Assembly: GCA_030621455.1 (NCBI GenBank)
Contig: JAUXHQ010000040.1
Coordinates: 1 to 9,832, forward strand
DNA length: 9,832 nucleotides
Source of the DNA: Deltaproteobacteria bacterium
GTDB taxonomy: Bacteria > Desulfobacterota > UBA8473
Direction: 5' to 3'
Below, one piece after another: positions 1 to 7,200 of this stretch (positions are counted from its first letter, which is position 1; each line of letters opens with the position of its first letter). Under the pieces are notes generated by a model that did no database searches, was not told the DNA's origin, and was given only the letters and a program-made list of their open reading frames with translations. The position numbers and the translations under genes were made by a program.

Positions 1-25
1 GAAAGAAAAGGACGCGCCGGTAGTC
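1..25 (+). repeat. Partial duplicate of the hydrolase gene 5' region
   Basis: Positions 1-25 match 1452-1476 at 24 of 25 bases, with the first 21 identical. The single mismatch (A22 against G1473) is a silent change in a valine codon, and both copies are read in the same frame as KEKDAPVV. Similarity stops abruptly after base 25. A 21-base identity is not expected by chance in 10 kb. It is either the tail of a truncated hydrolase copy fused to the following reading frame, or an assembly joint at the contig edge. Confidence 0.7.
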
Positions 26-633
26 AGGGAAACAATTGGGACGTCTATGATTGAATGCTTTTCAATGAAAACTGTATGTAATACTTACCCCCCATGGCAC
101 GTAGGACGTTTCGGGATCAAATCTTTCCTCCTGACAGATGATCTTCCTTCAATAGCCAAAGATAACCAGGGGACGTCAGTTATTTACTGTTCTATGGAAA
201 CAATAAAGAAGGGAGACGATCAGGGAAAATACCGGGTTGAAGTTCATGGTTTTGGTTATTTTAATACCAAAACCGGGGTGATCGAGTCGGACGGCACGGA
301 GAAGATTGCCCTCTGTATGCTGGATACCGACTATGACGGGAGGAGTCTTTTTGCCGGACAGGTGTTTTTCCCCATGGCCGGTCCCAGAGACGGCCGGGCG
401 ATTTGCCAACTTTTTTGCAGGAAGCAGAGCCGAACAGGGAACAGATGCGTCTGGTGGCTCAGGCTCTTGCCGGACCTGCCCTCAAAGGCGGAGAACTGGG
501 AGACATATCACCGCATGCCGAGTTATCTGCCCTGGCAAAACTGACGGCTAACTGGAAAAGTGTTATTGAGGATGCGGATCTAACTCCTTTAGAGAAAAAA
601 ATAAAAGATGAAGGTCAGCTTCCTTTGTTCTAA
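2..633 (+). pseudogene. Frameshifted 3' part of an unidentified gene, possibly DNA-modification related
   Basis: One frame is open from the left edge of the window (codons from position 2) to about 544; it encodes a stretch containing DTDYDGRSLF and QVFFPMAGPRDG around positions 323-397. A second frame, open from about 337 to the TAA at 631-633, encodes NREQMRLVAQALAGPALKGG and ends in GQLPLF. A single missing T in the T6 run at 411-416 would join them into one protein of about 210 residues (reading through RAICQLF into LQEAEPNREQ). The joined ending, with an ALAG...LANW-like helical segment and a short LF tail, reminds me of the C-termini of large DNA methyltransferases and DUF1156-type phage-defence proteins, but this is memory-based and weak. 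The 5' end lies outside the window, and the first eight codons (KEKDAPVV) match the hydrolase gene at 1453-1476. It could instead be two separate remnants, a gene using -1 frameshifting, or a sequencing error. It ends 30 bases before mntA. Confidence 0.5.
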
Positions 634-663
634 CCCTCTCGAAAGAAAAATGGGGTTCGATAA

Positions 664-957
664 ATGAAAACGAAAGATGAAATACTAAAAATTCTAAGTG
701 AAGAGATGCCTTTTGTCAGGAGCGAATACGGAGTTGTCAAATGTGGTCTGTTCGGCTCATACTCGCGGGGGGAGTCTAACGTAGCGAGCGATATTGACCT
801 CCTTGTTCAATTCGATAAACCTTTAGGCTTTTTTAAGTTTATTAAGCTTGAGGATTATCTTTCAAAAAAGCTTGGAGCAAAGGTCGATCTTGTAACTGAG
901 GATGCTCTGAAACCGCTCATAAAACCTTATGTTATGGAGACAATAGCCTATGTCTGA
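664..957 (+). CDS. mntA: MntA-type antitoxin, minimal nucleotidyltransferase (MNT domain)
   Basis: This 97-residue protein is a complete MNT-domain nucleotidyltransferase of the family that partners HEPN toxins. It carries the signature GSx10DxD: G31-S32, then D43 and D45 (SDIDLLV), and a third acidic residue at D75 in AKVDLVT, so the metal-binding aspartates are all present and the enzyme should be active. Family members neutralise the toxin by transferring AMP units from ATP onto a tyrosine of the HepT active-site motif. The start at 664 is fixed by an in-frame TAA immediately before it (661-663); the upstream SD is weak (a GGGG at 652-655). The last 8 bases overlap the hepT start, implying coupled translation. 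Length and motif order are normal for the family. Confidence in the family is high; the chemistry is inferred from characterised relatives. Confidence 0.93.
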   Translation: MKTKDEILKILSEEMPFVRSEYGVVKCGLFGSYSRGESNVASDIDLLVQFDKPLGFFKFIKLEDYLSKKLGAKVDLVTEDALKPLIKPYVMETIAYV

Positions 958-1339
958 AAGACACAAAAGCCCTTTGCCTTTTATCAAGGATATTGTGGAC
1001 TCGGTAGAGAAAATAGAGAAGTACTGCCAAAACATGACGTATGAGCAGTTCTTGGAGGATGAGAAGACCAAAGATGCGGTTGTCAGGAATCTGGAGATTA
1101 TTGGAGAGGCCGCAAAAAACATTCCGGATCATATCAAAGAAATATCTTCCGAGACAGCATGGAAGTCCATGGCGGGAATGCGGGACAAACTGATCCACGA
1201 ATATTTTGGCGTTAGTTATTCAACGGTATGGGAAACCGTTAAAGGTGATCTACCCCTGTTGAAAGAGAGCATAAGGAAACTTTATGAAACGATTAAGGCA
1301 AAAGAGGATATTGACCAAGAGGAAAGGGACGCCCCTTAA
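950..1339 (+). CDS. hepT: HepT-type toxin, HEPN-domain ribonuclease (DUF86 family)
   Basis: This 129-residue, almost wholly helical protein is a HEPN/DUF86 toxin. The RNase motif Rx4HxY is intact: R78, H83 and Y85 in MRDKLIHEYFG. An earlier family block, VVRNLEIIGEAAKNIP, is at residues 44-59. In characterised relatives the dimer cleaves RNA through the R and H residues, and the tyrosine is the residue modified by MntA, so both halves of the neutralisation chemistry are visible here. The start at 950 lies inside the end of mntA, with GGAGA at 936-940 as SD, nine bases upstream. The order antitoxin then toxin with overlap is usual. Whether it serves as phage defence or plasmid-style addiction cannot be told. 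The C-terminal 15 residues are charged and probably disordered. Confidence 0.93.
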   Translation: MSERHKSPLPFIKDIVDSVEKIEKYCQNMTYEQFLEDEKTKDAVVRNLEIIGEAAKNIPDHIKEISSETAWKSMAGMRDKLIHEYFGVSYSTVWETVKGDLPLLKESIRKLYETIKAKEDIDQEERDAP

Positions 1340-1391
1340 AACATAAGGTTCCATTTATCTATTAGCAAATAAGGATATAAGCCCTAAGAAG

Positions 1392-1398
1392 AAAGGAG
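1392..1398 (+). promoter_or_regulatory. Ribosome binding site of the hydrolase gene
   Basis: AAAGGAG at 1392-1398 is a strong Shine-Dalgarno match nine bases before the ATG at 1408 and supports that start. The 68-base gap 1340-1407 has no clear terminator or sigma-70 promoter pair, so it is open whether the gene is read through from hepT. Confidence 0.75.
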
Positions 1399-1407
1399 CC
1401 ACAAATC

Positions 1408-2205
1408 ATGCTGATCAGAGCAAACGGTATCCAGATAAATTATGAATTGTCGAAAGAAAAGGACGCGCCGGTGGTCGTGCTGAGCCATTCTCTGGGAAGC
1501 AGCATGCTGATGTGGGAACCCCAGCTTGAAGTTTTAGAATCCCATTTCAGGGTCTTGCGTTATGACCTGCGGGGACACGGCAAAAGTGAGGCAACCGAAG
1601 GCGCATACACCCTGGAGCAGCTGGCCGATGACGTGATTGGTTTGCTGGATGCTTTAAAGCTGGAAAGCGCGCACTTCGTCGGCTTGTCCATTGGAGGAAT
1701 GATCGGTCAATGCCTGTCTTTGAATTATTCCGATCGACTGCGATCAATTTCTTTGTGCGACACGGCCGCAATCATACCTGAAGATGCGCATCCGCTTTTT
1801 GAAGAACGAATCAGAAGGGCTCGTGATCAAGGTATGGAAGCACTGGTGGAGGAAACGCTTGAGCGTTGGTTTACGCAGCCCTATCTCAAACAAAACTCTC
1901 CTGAGGTGAAACGTATCCGCAACCAGATTTTAGCTACATCCCTGGCCGGCTTCGTTGGGTGCAGCAAGGCAATTCTTAGTCTCAATTATGTGGAGCGTCT
2001 TTCGGAAATCAAACTGCCTGCCCTGATCATTGTTGGTGAAGATGATCTCGGCACACCTGTGGCAGCCTCGCGAGCTATTCATCAAAGGATCCAAAACTCA
2101 AAACTGGTGGTGCTGCTGTCCGCGGCTCATCTTTCCAATATCGAACAGGCCGATGCGTTTAATTCGGCCCTCCTTGAGTTTTTGCATGGGGTGGAGGGCC
2201 TTTAA
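1408..2205 (+). CDS. Alpha/beta hydrolase, 3-oxoadipate enol-lactonase (PcaD) type
   Basis: This 265-residue protein is a single-domain alpha/beta hydrolase of the size of PcaD/3-oxoadipate enol-lactonases. Visible landmarks are the oxyanion-hole loop LSHSLG (residues 25-30), the RYDLRGHGKS strand-turn (51-60), the nucleophile elbow GLSIGG with Ser94, the acid in GEDDLGTP (most likely Asp213) and the catalytic His241 in AAHLSN, so the triad is complete. A cap region of helices lies at about 120-195. No signal peptide or membrane segment is seen, so it should be cytosolic. PcaD relatives hydrolyse an enol-lactone in aromatic-compound breakdown, but no other pathway genes are nearby, so the substrate is unknown; BioH- or haloperoxidase-like esterases share these motifs. 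Arginine codons favour CGN (11 of 16), unlike the large gene downstream. A 25-base piece of codons 16-23 is repeated at the left edge of the window. Confidence 0.85.
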   Translation: MLIRANGIQINYELSKEKDAPVVVLSHSLGSSMLMWEPQLEVLESHFRVLRYDLRGHGKSEATEGAYTLEQLADDVIGLLDALKLESAHFVGLSIGGMIGQCLSLNYSDRLRSISLCDTAAIIPEDAHPLFEERIRRARDQGMEALVEETLERWFTQPYLKQNSPEVKRIRNQILATSLAGFVGCSKAILSLNYVERLSEIKLPALIIVGEDDLGTPVAASRAIHQRIQNSKLVVLLSAAHLSNIEQADAFNSALLEFLHGVEGL

Positions 2206-2212
2206 AATATAA
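2166..2212 (+). terminator. Possible stem-loop terminator at the end of the hydrolase gene
   Basis: GGCCCTCC at 2166-2173 is exactly complementary to GGAGGGCC at 2193-2200, with a 19-base loop, followed by TTTAAAATAT. The stem lies within the last codons and the stop is at 2203-2205. The stem is GC-rich and perfect, but the loop is long and the T tract short, so it would be a modest terminator. It sits where one is expected, between this gene and the convergent vapC remnant. Confidence 0.35.
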
Positions 2213-2271
2213 AGAATAAGGGAGATGATCCACATTTTTTAATTACAAATGAACGTTAAATCTTCTCTGAC

Positions 2272-2679
2272 TCATGCCCAACGCCTGCTTTCAAGGGAGC
2301 CTATCCTCTGAAAATGGGCCAGGTTGGCCGTTATAACACCACATTTATGACTCATTGCTATAACTGCAATGGCAATATCAAAATCGTCTATGATTTTTCC
2401 CTGGCGCTCCAGATCAGCCTTTATTTTCCCAAAATATTCAGATGACTCAGACGACCATGGCAATACAGTGATTATGTAAAGCAGGCGATCCCTCTCCGCC
2501 TTGAGTAAAAGACATTTTTTTGAAGAACTGTCCAGTCTCCTTATACTGTATTGTATTTCGGCTACAACCGGTGGTGCTGTGGCAATATCTCAGGGATGAT
2601 ATCCTTTGAGGAACGACATGATTCCGGCATCCCGTTTCATCACCGCTGAAAAAGGAGTAGTGTCCAGTACGTATCTCAT
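2272..2679 (-). pseudogene. VapC-type PIN-domain toxin gene interrupted by one in-frame TGA
   Basis: Read on the minus strand from the ATG at 2679-2677, one continuous frame of 135 codons runs to the TGA at 2274-2272, interrupted only by a TGA at codon 30 (plus-strand TCA at 2590-2592, after GYHP and before DIATAPPVVAEI). Both sides are clearly one PIN protein: MRYVLDTTPFS with Asp6, VVAEI with Glu41, DDFDIAIA with Asp101 and the TAN...HF end with Asn119. These are the acidic residues that bind metal in VapC ribonucleases, so everything except codon 30 looks intact. The start overlaps the antitoxin stop as ATGA (2676-2679). The nonsense change probably inactivates the toxin; a sequencing error would give an intact VapC. 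The product made would be 29 residues. An internal TTG at 2463 could restart only a C-terminal piece lacking Asp6 and Glu41. Confidence 0.85.
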
Positions 2680-2936
2680 AAAACCGAACCCTTACGATTC
2701 GTTCTCAAATTGACAATCGCTTCTTCCATCTCAGATGCACCTTCCCTCAACAACTTGAGATCTTCCGCACACAGATCCAACTCAAAAAAATCATCCGGCC
2801 ACTTCCCTGCACTCTCATCCAATGCGCGTCCACAGGCCTGAACGATAAATCTGTTTCTGCTGATACCCTTTTCTTTGACTGCTTGGTCTAATTTTGACAA
2901 TAGGTGGTCAGGTATATGGATTGTTGTAGACCGCAT
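2676..2936 (-). CDS. Ribbon-helix-helix antitoxin (CopG/VapB type)
   Basis: This 86-residue protein begins MRSTTIHIPDHLLSKLDQAV, a strand followed by a helix, then GISRNRFIVQACGRAL, the second helix of a ribbon-helix-helix DNA-binding domain (residues 1-45). The acidic C-terminal half (about 46-80, DDFFELDLCAEDLKLLREGASEM) is suited to wrapping and blocking the PIN toxin. The start at 2936 is supported by AAAGGAGGT on the minus strand (plus 2942-2950), an excellent SD. The stop overlaps the vapC start by four bases. Palindromes over its promoter suggest that it represses its own transcription. Since the toxin gene carries a stop, the antitoxin may persist as a repressor or as protection against related toxins. 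Confidence 0.85.
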   Translation of the reverse strand: MRSTTIHIPDHLLSKLDQAVKEKGISRNRFIVQACGRALDESAGKWPDDFFELDLCAEDLKLLREGASEMEEAIVNLRTNRKGSVL

Positions 2937-2957
2937 TCTGTACCTCCTTTATAGACG

Positions 2958-2999
2958 AGAATATACAAATGGAATATATTCTATTCATTTGAATGTCAA
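2958..2999 (-). promoter_or_regulatory. Promoter of the vapBC-like operon with overlapping palindromic operator
   Basis: On the minus strand a perfect TTGACA (plus 2994-2999) is followed 15 bases later by TATATT (plus 2973-2978). Short palindromes overlap this core: GAATATATTC at 2972-2981 is perfectly self-complementary; AGAATATA (2958-2965) pairs with TATATTCT (2975-2982) across nine bases; and CAAATGGAATA (2966-2976) mirrors TATTCATTTG (2982-2991) with one base unpaired. Overlap of a core promoter with nested dyads is the usual arrangement for autorepression by an RHH antitoxin. The 15-base spacing is shorter than ideal. Confidence 0.6.
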
Positions 3000-3211
3000 G
3001 AGGAAACACACTTCACGAGAATACAAGAGCTCCCAGAAGCGGCGCTGCCGGATAGCCGATGATTTCTTATCTTCTTATCCACTCAGTCTTTGATATAACC
3101 AAAGCTCACAAAACCTTTGCGCCTTCCCCGTCTTTGCTGTGAAGCAGATAGAATTATCGCTAACCCTCCAATAATTTTGACTTTTCTATCCAGGAATGAT
3201 AGAAATGGTGC
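3000..3211. other. Intergenic region between divergent operons
   Basis: No convincing gene or RNA is seen here. The region separates the minus-strand antitoxin promoter from the plus-strand TPR operon. At its right end, TTGACT (3177-3182), 17 bases and TAGAAA (3200-3205) preceded by TG resemble a sigma-70 promoter aimed at the TPR gene. If used, transcription would start at about 3212, the A of the chosen ATG. Confidence 0.4.
3177..3205 (+). promoter_or_regulatory. Candidate promoter of the TPR/BREX-fusion operon
   Basis: TTGACT at 3177-3182 (five of six bases to the -35 consensus) and TAGAAA at 3200-3205 (four of six to the -10 consensus) are separated by exactly 17 bases, with an extended TG two bases before the -10. 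The distance to the next ATG predicts a leaderless or nearly leaderless message. No good SD precedes 3212 (AGGA at 3192-3195 is too far), which agrees with this but could also mean the true start is elsewhere. Confidence 0.35.
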
Positions 3212-4213
3212 ATGGGAAAAGAAGATTACGAATATGTCAAGACAAAACTGAGGATCGTCAGGGACCTTAAAAAGAAGGGTCTCAGGGGCGCTATAGAAGA
3301 ACTGACAGAAGCTATGGAGGACTTTCCCAATGAACCTTTGTTGCGGATAGAGTTCGCAGACTGCCTGCGCCTTGATGGAAATTCGGAAGAGGCAAAGGCT
3401 ATGGCATTGGATGTCCTGGAAAAGTCACCTGCGAACCCCAACGTCCATACTGTTCTGGGAAATATATATCTGGAAGACAGACTCTATGAGAAGGCCCTTG
3501 ATCATTTTGAGGCAGCGAACAGTATTAAGCGAACAGGTTATTTAACTTCAAGGATCATCAGAACACTGATGGACCTGGAGAGGTTTGAGGATGCCAAAGA
3601 CCTTATCAGACAAGAGTTGATCGAAGACCCGGATAATCTCAGAATTCTCAAAGCCAAAGCCCAAATACTGGCCAGGGAGGGCGCACACCAGGAGGCCGCG
3701 GATGTGTATCGGAAGATCTATGACCTCGACCCGGAGGATGCCTTCAGTTACAAAGAGCTTCTCAGGTTAAAGTCAAAGGACAGAGAGCCTGAAGATGTGT
3801 CCAGGGAGTTCAAGAAAATTCTCAAAGTTTCCAAGGCTGCGGGCAACCCCCACCTCCATTCCGAACTGGGCTTGAACTTGAAAAGGGCGGGCAAGCACAA
3901 AGAGGCTATAGTTGAATTCCAAAATGCACTGTCCCTTGACCCGGACAATAATTTTGTCCGCAGTCACCTCGGTTTCTGCTATGCGAAACTGAAAATGCCT
4001 TTAAAGGTGGTTGAAACCCTTTCCGTGGCATTCATAGAAAACCCTAAAGATGTATATGTGAGATCGTCTCTCATGGCTGCCGTAAAGAAGTTGGGATACT
4101 GGGAAGAGTTTAAAAAAACAATACAAAAGGCTATGGACAGGCATCCCAATGAAAAGACCCTCTGGGGGCTTTTGAAAAAGACGGACAAGGAGCTGGAGAA
4201 GAGGGAAGGGTAA
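3212..4213 (+). CDS. Tetratricopeptide (TPR) repeat protein, operon partner of the BREX-like fusion
   Basis: This 333-residue soluble protein is built almost entirely of TPR-like helical hairpins. The clearest units are PNVHTVLGNIYLEDRLYEKA (about residues 75-95), the unit around KAKAQILAREGAHQEAADVYRKI (about 148-171) and LHSELGLNLKRAGKHKEAIV (about 212-233); weaker units lie on both sides. Each shows the usual small residues in helix A and the alternating A/G/Y/P spacing, often ending in DP. No signal peptide, membrane segment or enzymatic motif is seen, so a scaffold or adaptor role is inferred. Its TAA overlaps the next ATG by one base (TAATG at 4211-4215), with GAGGGAAGGG just before as SD, so the two proteins are probably made in a coupled ratio and may form a complex. 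I do not know a standard BREX subunit of this type. The start rests on the first ATG of the frame and lacks a good SD. Confidence 0.85.
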   Translation: MGKEDYEYVKTKLRIVRDLKKKGLRGAIEELTEAMEDFPNEPLLRIEFADCLRLDGNSEEAKAMALDVLEKSPANPNVHTVLGNIYLEDRLYEKALDHFEAANSIKRTGYLTSRIIRTLMDLERFEDAKDLIRQELIEDPDNLRILKAKAQILAREGAHQEAADVYRKIYDLDPEDAFSYKELLRLKSKDREPEDVSREFKKILKVSKAAGNPHLHSELGLNLKRAGKHKEAIVEFQNALSLDPDNNFVRSHLGFCYAKLKMPLKVVETLSVAFIENPKDVYVRSSLMAAVKKLGYWEEFKKTIQKAMDRHPNEKTLWGLLKKTDKELEKREG

Positions 4214-7200
4214 TGGAAAAACTCAAGGATATAATAGACCTTCCTGATGTAAAGACCGTAATCCGGCTATCCGACATCCATGATGAGGGAGCAAAGAAAA
4301 GTCTCGCTGAAGACTTTATCCTCACCTCGGAAGTATATTCCAACCTTAAAGTCATAGTGGGGATGATAGAAGATGAAGTGGGGGCAGGGGTCTTCCTTGA
4401 GGGAAATTTCGGGTCGGGCAAATCCCATTTTCTTACTATATTGAGTCTCCTCTTTAACCGCATAGAGGCATGGCAGCCCCTTCTCGCCCAGGAACCTGAC
4501 CTGACAAGGGTCTGTGAAAACCTCTCCCAAAAAGAGTATCTCACTGCAGAGGCGTCCCTGGTAGACTACAGCAGCAAGACCCCTCTGGAAGAGATCATCA
4601 GGGAGTCGATTGTTGAGGCATACCAAAGAAAATACGGCCGGCCCCTCATTGACGTAGAAAAGTCTTTTGCCAAAAGGAAGGATTTTTATGAGAGGGTAGA
4701 TGGGAAATTAAAGGATAATAGGGCCTCCGGTCTTATCCTGCTCATAGATGAACTGTCTGAATTTCTCAGGTCAAAGCCGGACAGCAGGAGCTTCAATGAG
4801 GACATCAGATTCCTGCAATACCTCGGTGAAAAGGGTCCGTCCTTCCCCATGTGGATTGTGTCCACCCTCCAGGAGAACATCGAAGATACGGGTCAGACCA
4901 CCCAGGAAGCCTTTAACAAGATAAAAGACCGTTACCCTTTAAGGCTCTTCCTTACAGGCGCCCACATAGAAGAGCTGATTTCAAAGAGACTTATCAAGAT
5001 AAAGGCCGGGAAGAGAAAACAGGTCTCCAACTTGTACAACACATTAAAGACATCCTTTTCAAATCTGCCTGTGAACGAAGACAGATTTCTGTCCCTCTTT
5101 CCGGTCCATCCCGCCACCGTTTCTTTTCTCGACAACCTGAAACCCCTCTTTTCCCAGCACAGGGGAGTTGTGGACTTCATCCACTACCAGCTCAAGGGGG
5201 ACCCGGGCAGGAATATAGAGGGAATGATGGATCTCACTTGTGACTGCCTCCTGACCCCGGACAGAATATTCGACCACTTCAGGGTAAGGATAAAAGAGCG
5301 GGTGGAACTCAACCCGTTCAGTGAGGTGATATACAAGTTTTATGAAGACGAGATGAATAAGATCTTCGATGATGAGGCAGACCTGAACCTGGCTTATCGG
5401 GTGTTGAAGGTGCTCATCCTCTCGGCAGTATCCCCTGTAAAGAAGAGGTTCATGGTCAAGGATATTGCAGAGATGCTTCTATACAGGATAACGGACCTGG
5501 AATCATCAGTAAACTACCAGTATGTAAGGGATATCCTGGAAAGACTCTATAATGAAGGCGCATACATATCTATGGACAGGGCAAAGGACCCCCTTGAAGA
5601 CCACTTCTTTCTGAACCTCGAAGCGGATATCAGCCTTCTTATCAAGAGGTCCACAGAGTATCAGGCAGGGTCCTTCTTTGAAGATGATGTGAGGTTCTTT
5701 GGAAGGCTCAAGGAATTACTCGATGATCCGCGACTTCCGCTCAAGGAATATGAGGTCTCTGAGAAAACAAAGATCAAGCTTCTCTGGCAGTTCACCCCCC
5801 GAGAAGGGATCTTTCTCCTGGAACAGCTCGACAGACTGACGGATCAGGCGCTGGACGAGATAATCCTGGAGCTTCATGAGACTGAGGCGGACTTTGCGGT
5901 TATTATGGGCACAACCCATCGTCTTGAAAAACAACGAACCTGTGTGGAAGAGGTTCTCCTGCCCCATTTAAGGGAAAGAAGCGCCTTTTATATATCATTC
6001 TGGCTTCCCAATGCCCTTAAGGATGAAACACTGAAGGAGACTCTGGCCCACCTCCTCTTACTGGAAAAATACAGGGATGACTCCACTGAAAGGGGTATGG
6101 AGATCAAGGGTTTTATTGAAGGCCTTCTCTCCAATGAAAAAAGGCTTGTGAAAGATGCTTTCATGGAGGCATATCACGGAGGCACCCTCTTTTCCATATT
6201 ATCTGGAGAGGATACCCCGCGGGAAAAGATGAAATTTACGGTATTTCAAGACTTCCTTTCTCATCTTGGCGAGGGTTTACTGGAAGCCAGATACCCCAAA
6301 CACGACGACATATCCCCTTATACCTCATTTGCCACAAGGGATCAGCTCCAGGAGGCGGTGGAAGAGCTTTTAAAAAAGGGGGAGGTCGTAATTCAAAAAG
6401 GGACACGTCACGGACTCAAGAGGGTCATTGAGGGGTTCCTGGTTCCTATGGAGGTTGTAAGGAGCACTGCCAAGGGCTTCCGGATAGTGGTGGATCCTTC
6501 CCGGAATATGCTTATACGGAGGTTTCTTGAGCTTGTCCCCCAGGCATTAGGAGACAGGAGACCTTCTCTTGAAGAGATTTACCGGAAACTGCGGAAAGGG
6601 GACTTGGGACTTACCAGACCTCAGTTTGAGCTCATGAGTCTGGCCTTGATCTTCTCCGGACATATTGTTCCGTATTCAGGGGGGCGGAGGAAGAACCCGG
6701 ATGAGATTACCATATACAACCTAAACAGGATAGACGAGGTCTCAAAGGGGGAGATACTCAACGTAGAACTCCAGAAAGAGCTGGCATCATTGCCCTTTAT
6801 ACCCAAAAAGTATAAGAACAGGGAACTGAACTTCCATACCCAGAAGGAGCTGTGGAAGGAATTGGCCGGGGTAAAGGCGCATGTCTCAAGGGAGATTGAA
6901 GATGTTCAGGAAAAGGTAAAGAGGGCCTCGGAATACAAGGCATTGGAAAGTTTTGACCTGACCGGCATGAAAAAGAACCTGGAGGATTTGACCCTCCTCT
7001 TTGACGAGGTCAAGACATCTTATGCGCCAAAGGAAGGTTTGGAGAGGTTTCTCAATGAGAGCAGGAATCATCCCTTTATAAATAAGAGTTTCTCCAGGCT
7101 TGAGACGGCCAGGGGGTTCTTTTTGGAAGACCTGGACCGGTACTTATTCATCAACAGCTATGTAAATCACCCGGATCTCGGGATACCCGAAGGTAAAGAG

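Noticed and set aside
2590..2592. In-frame TGA of the vapC gene as a selenocysteine codon or a changed genetic code
   Set aside because: The PIN family has no selenocysteine at this place, no suitable hairpin was noticed, and TGA is used as a normal stop in mntA and the antitoxin gene.
3037..3051. 15-base exact match of the intergenic region to 8022-8036 within the fusion gene
   Set aside because: It is a short GC-rich word with no extension on either side; a match of this length can arise by chance in a window this size.
4131..4626. Long minus-strand open frames opposite the start of the fusion gene
   Set aside because: They are antisense shadows of clearly coding sequence and show no recognisable domain or ribosome binding site.
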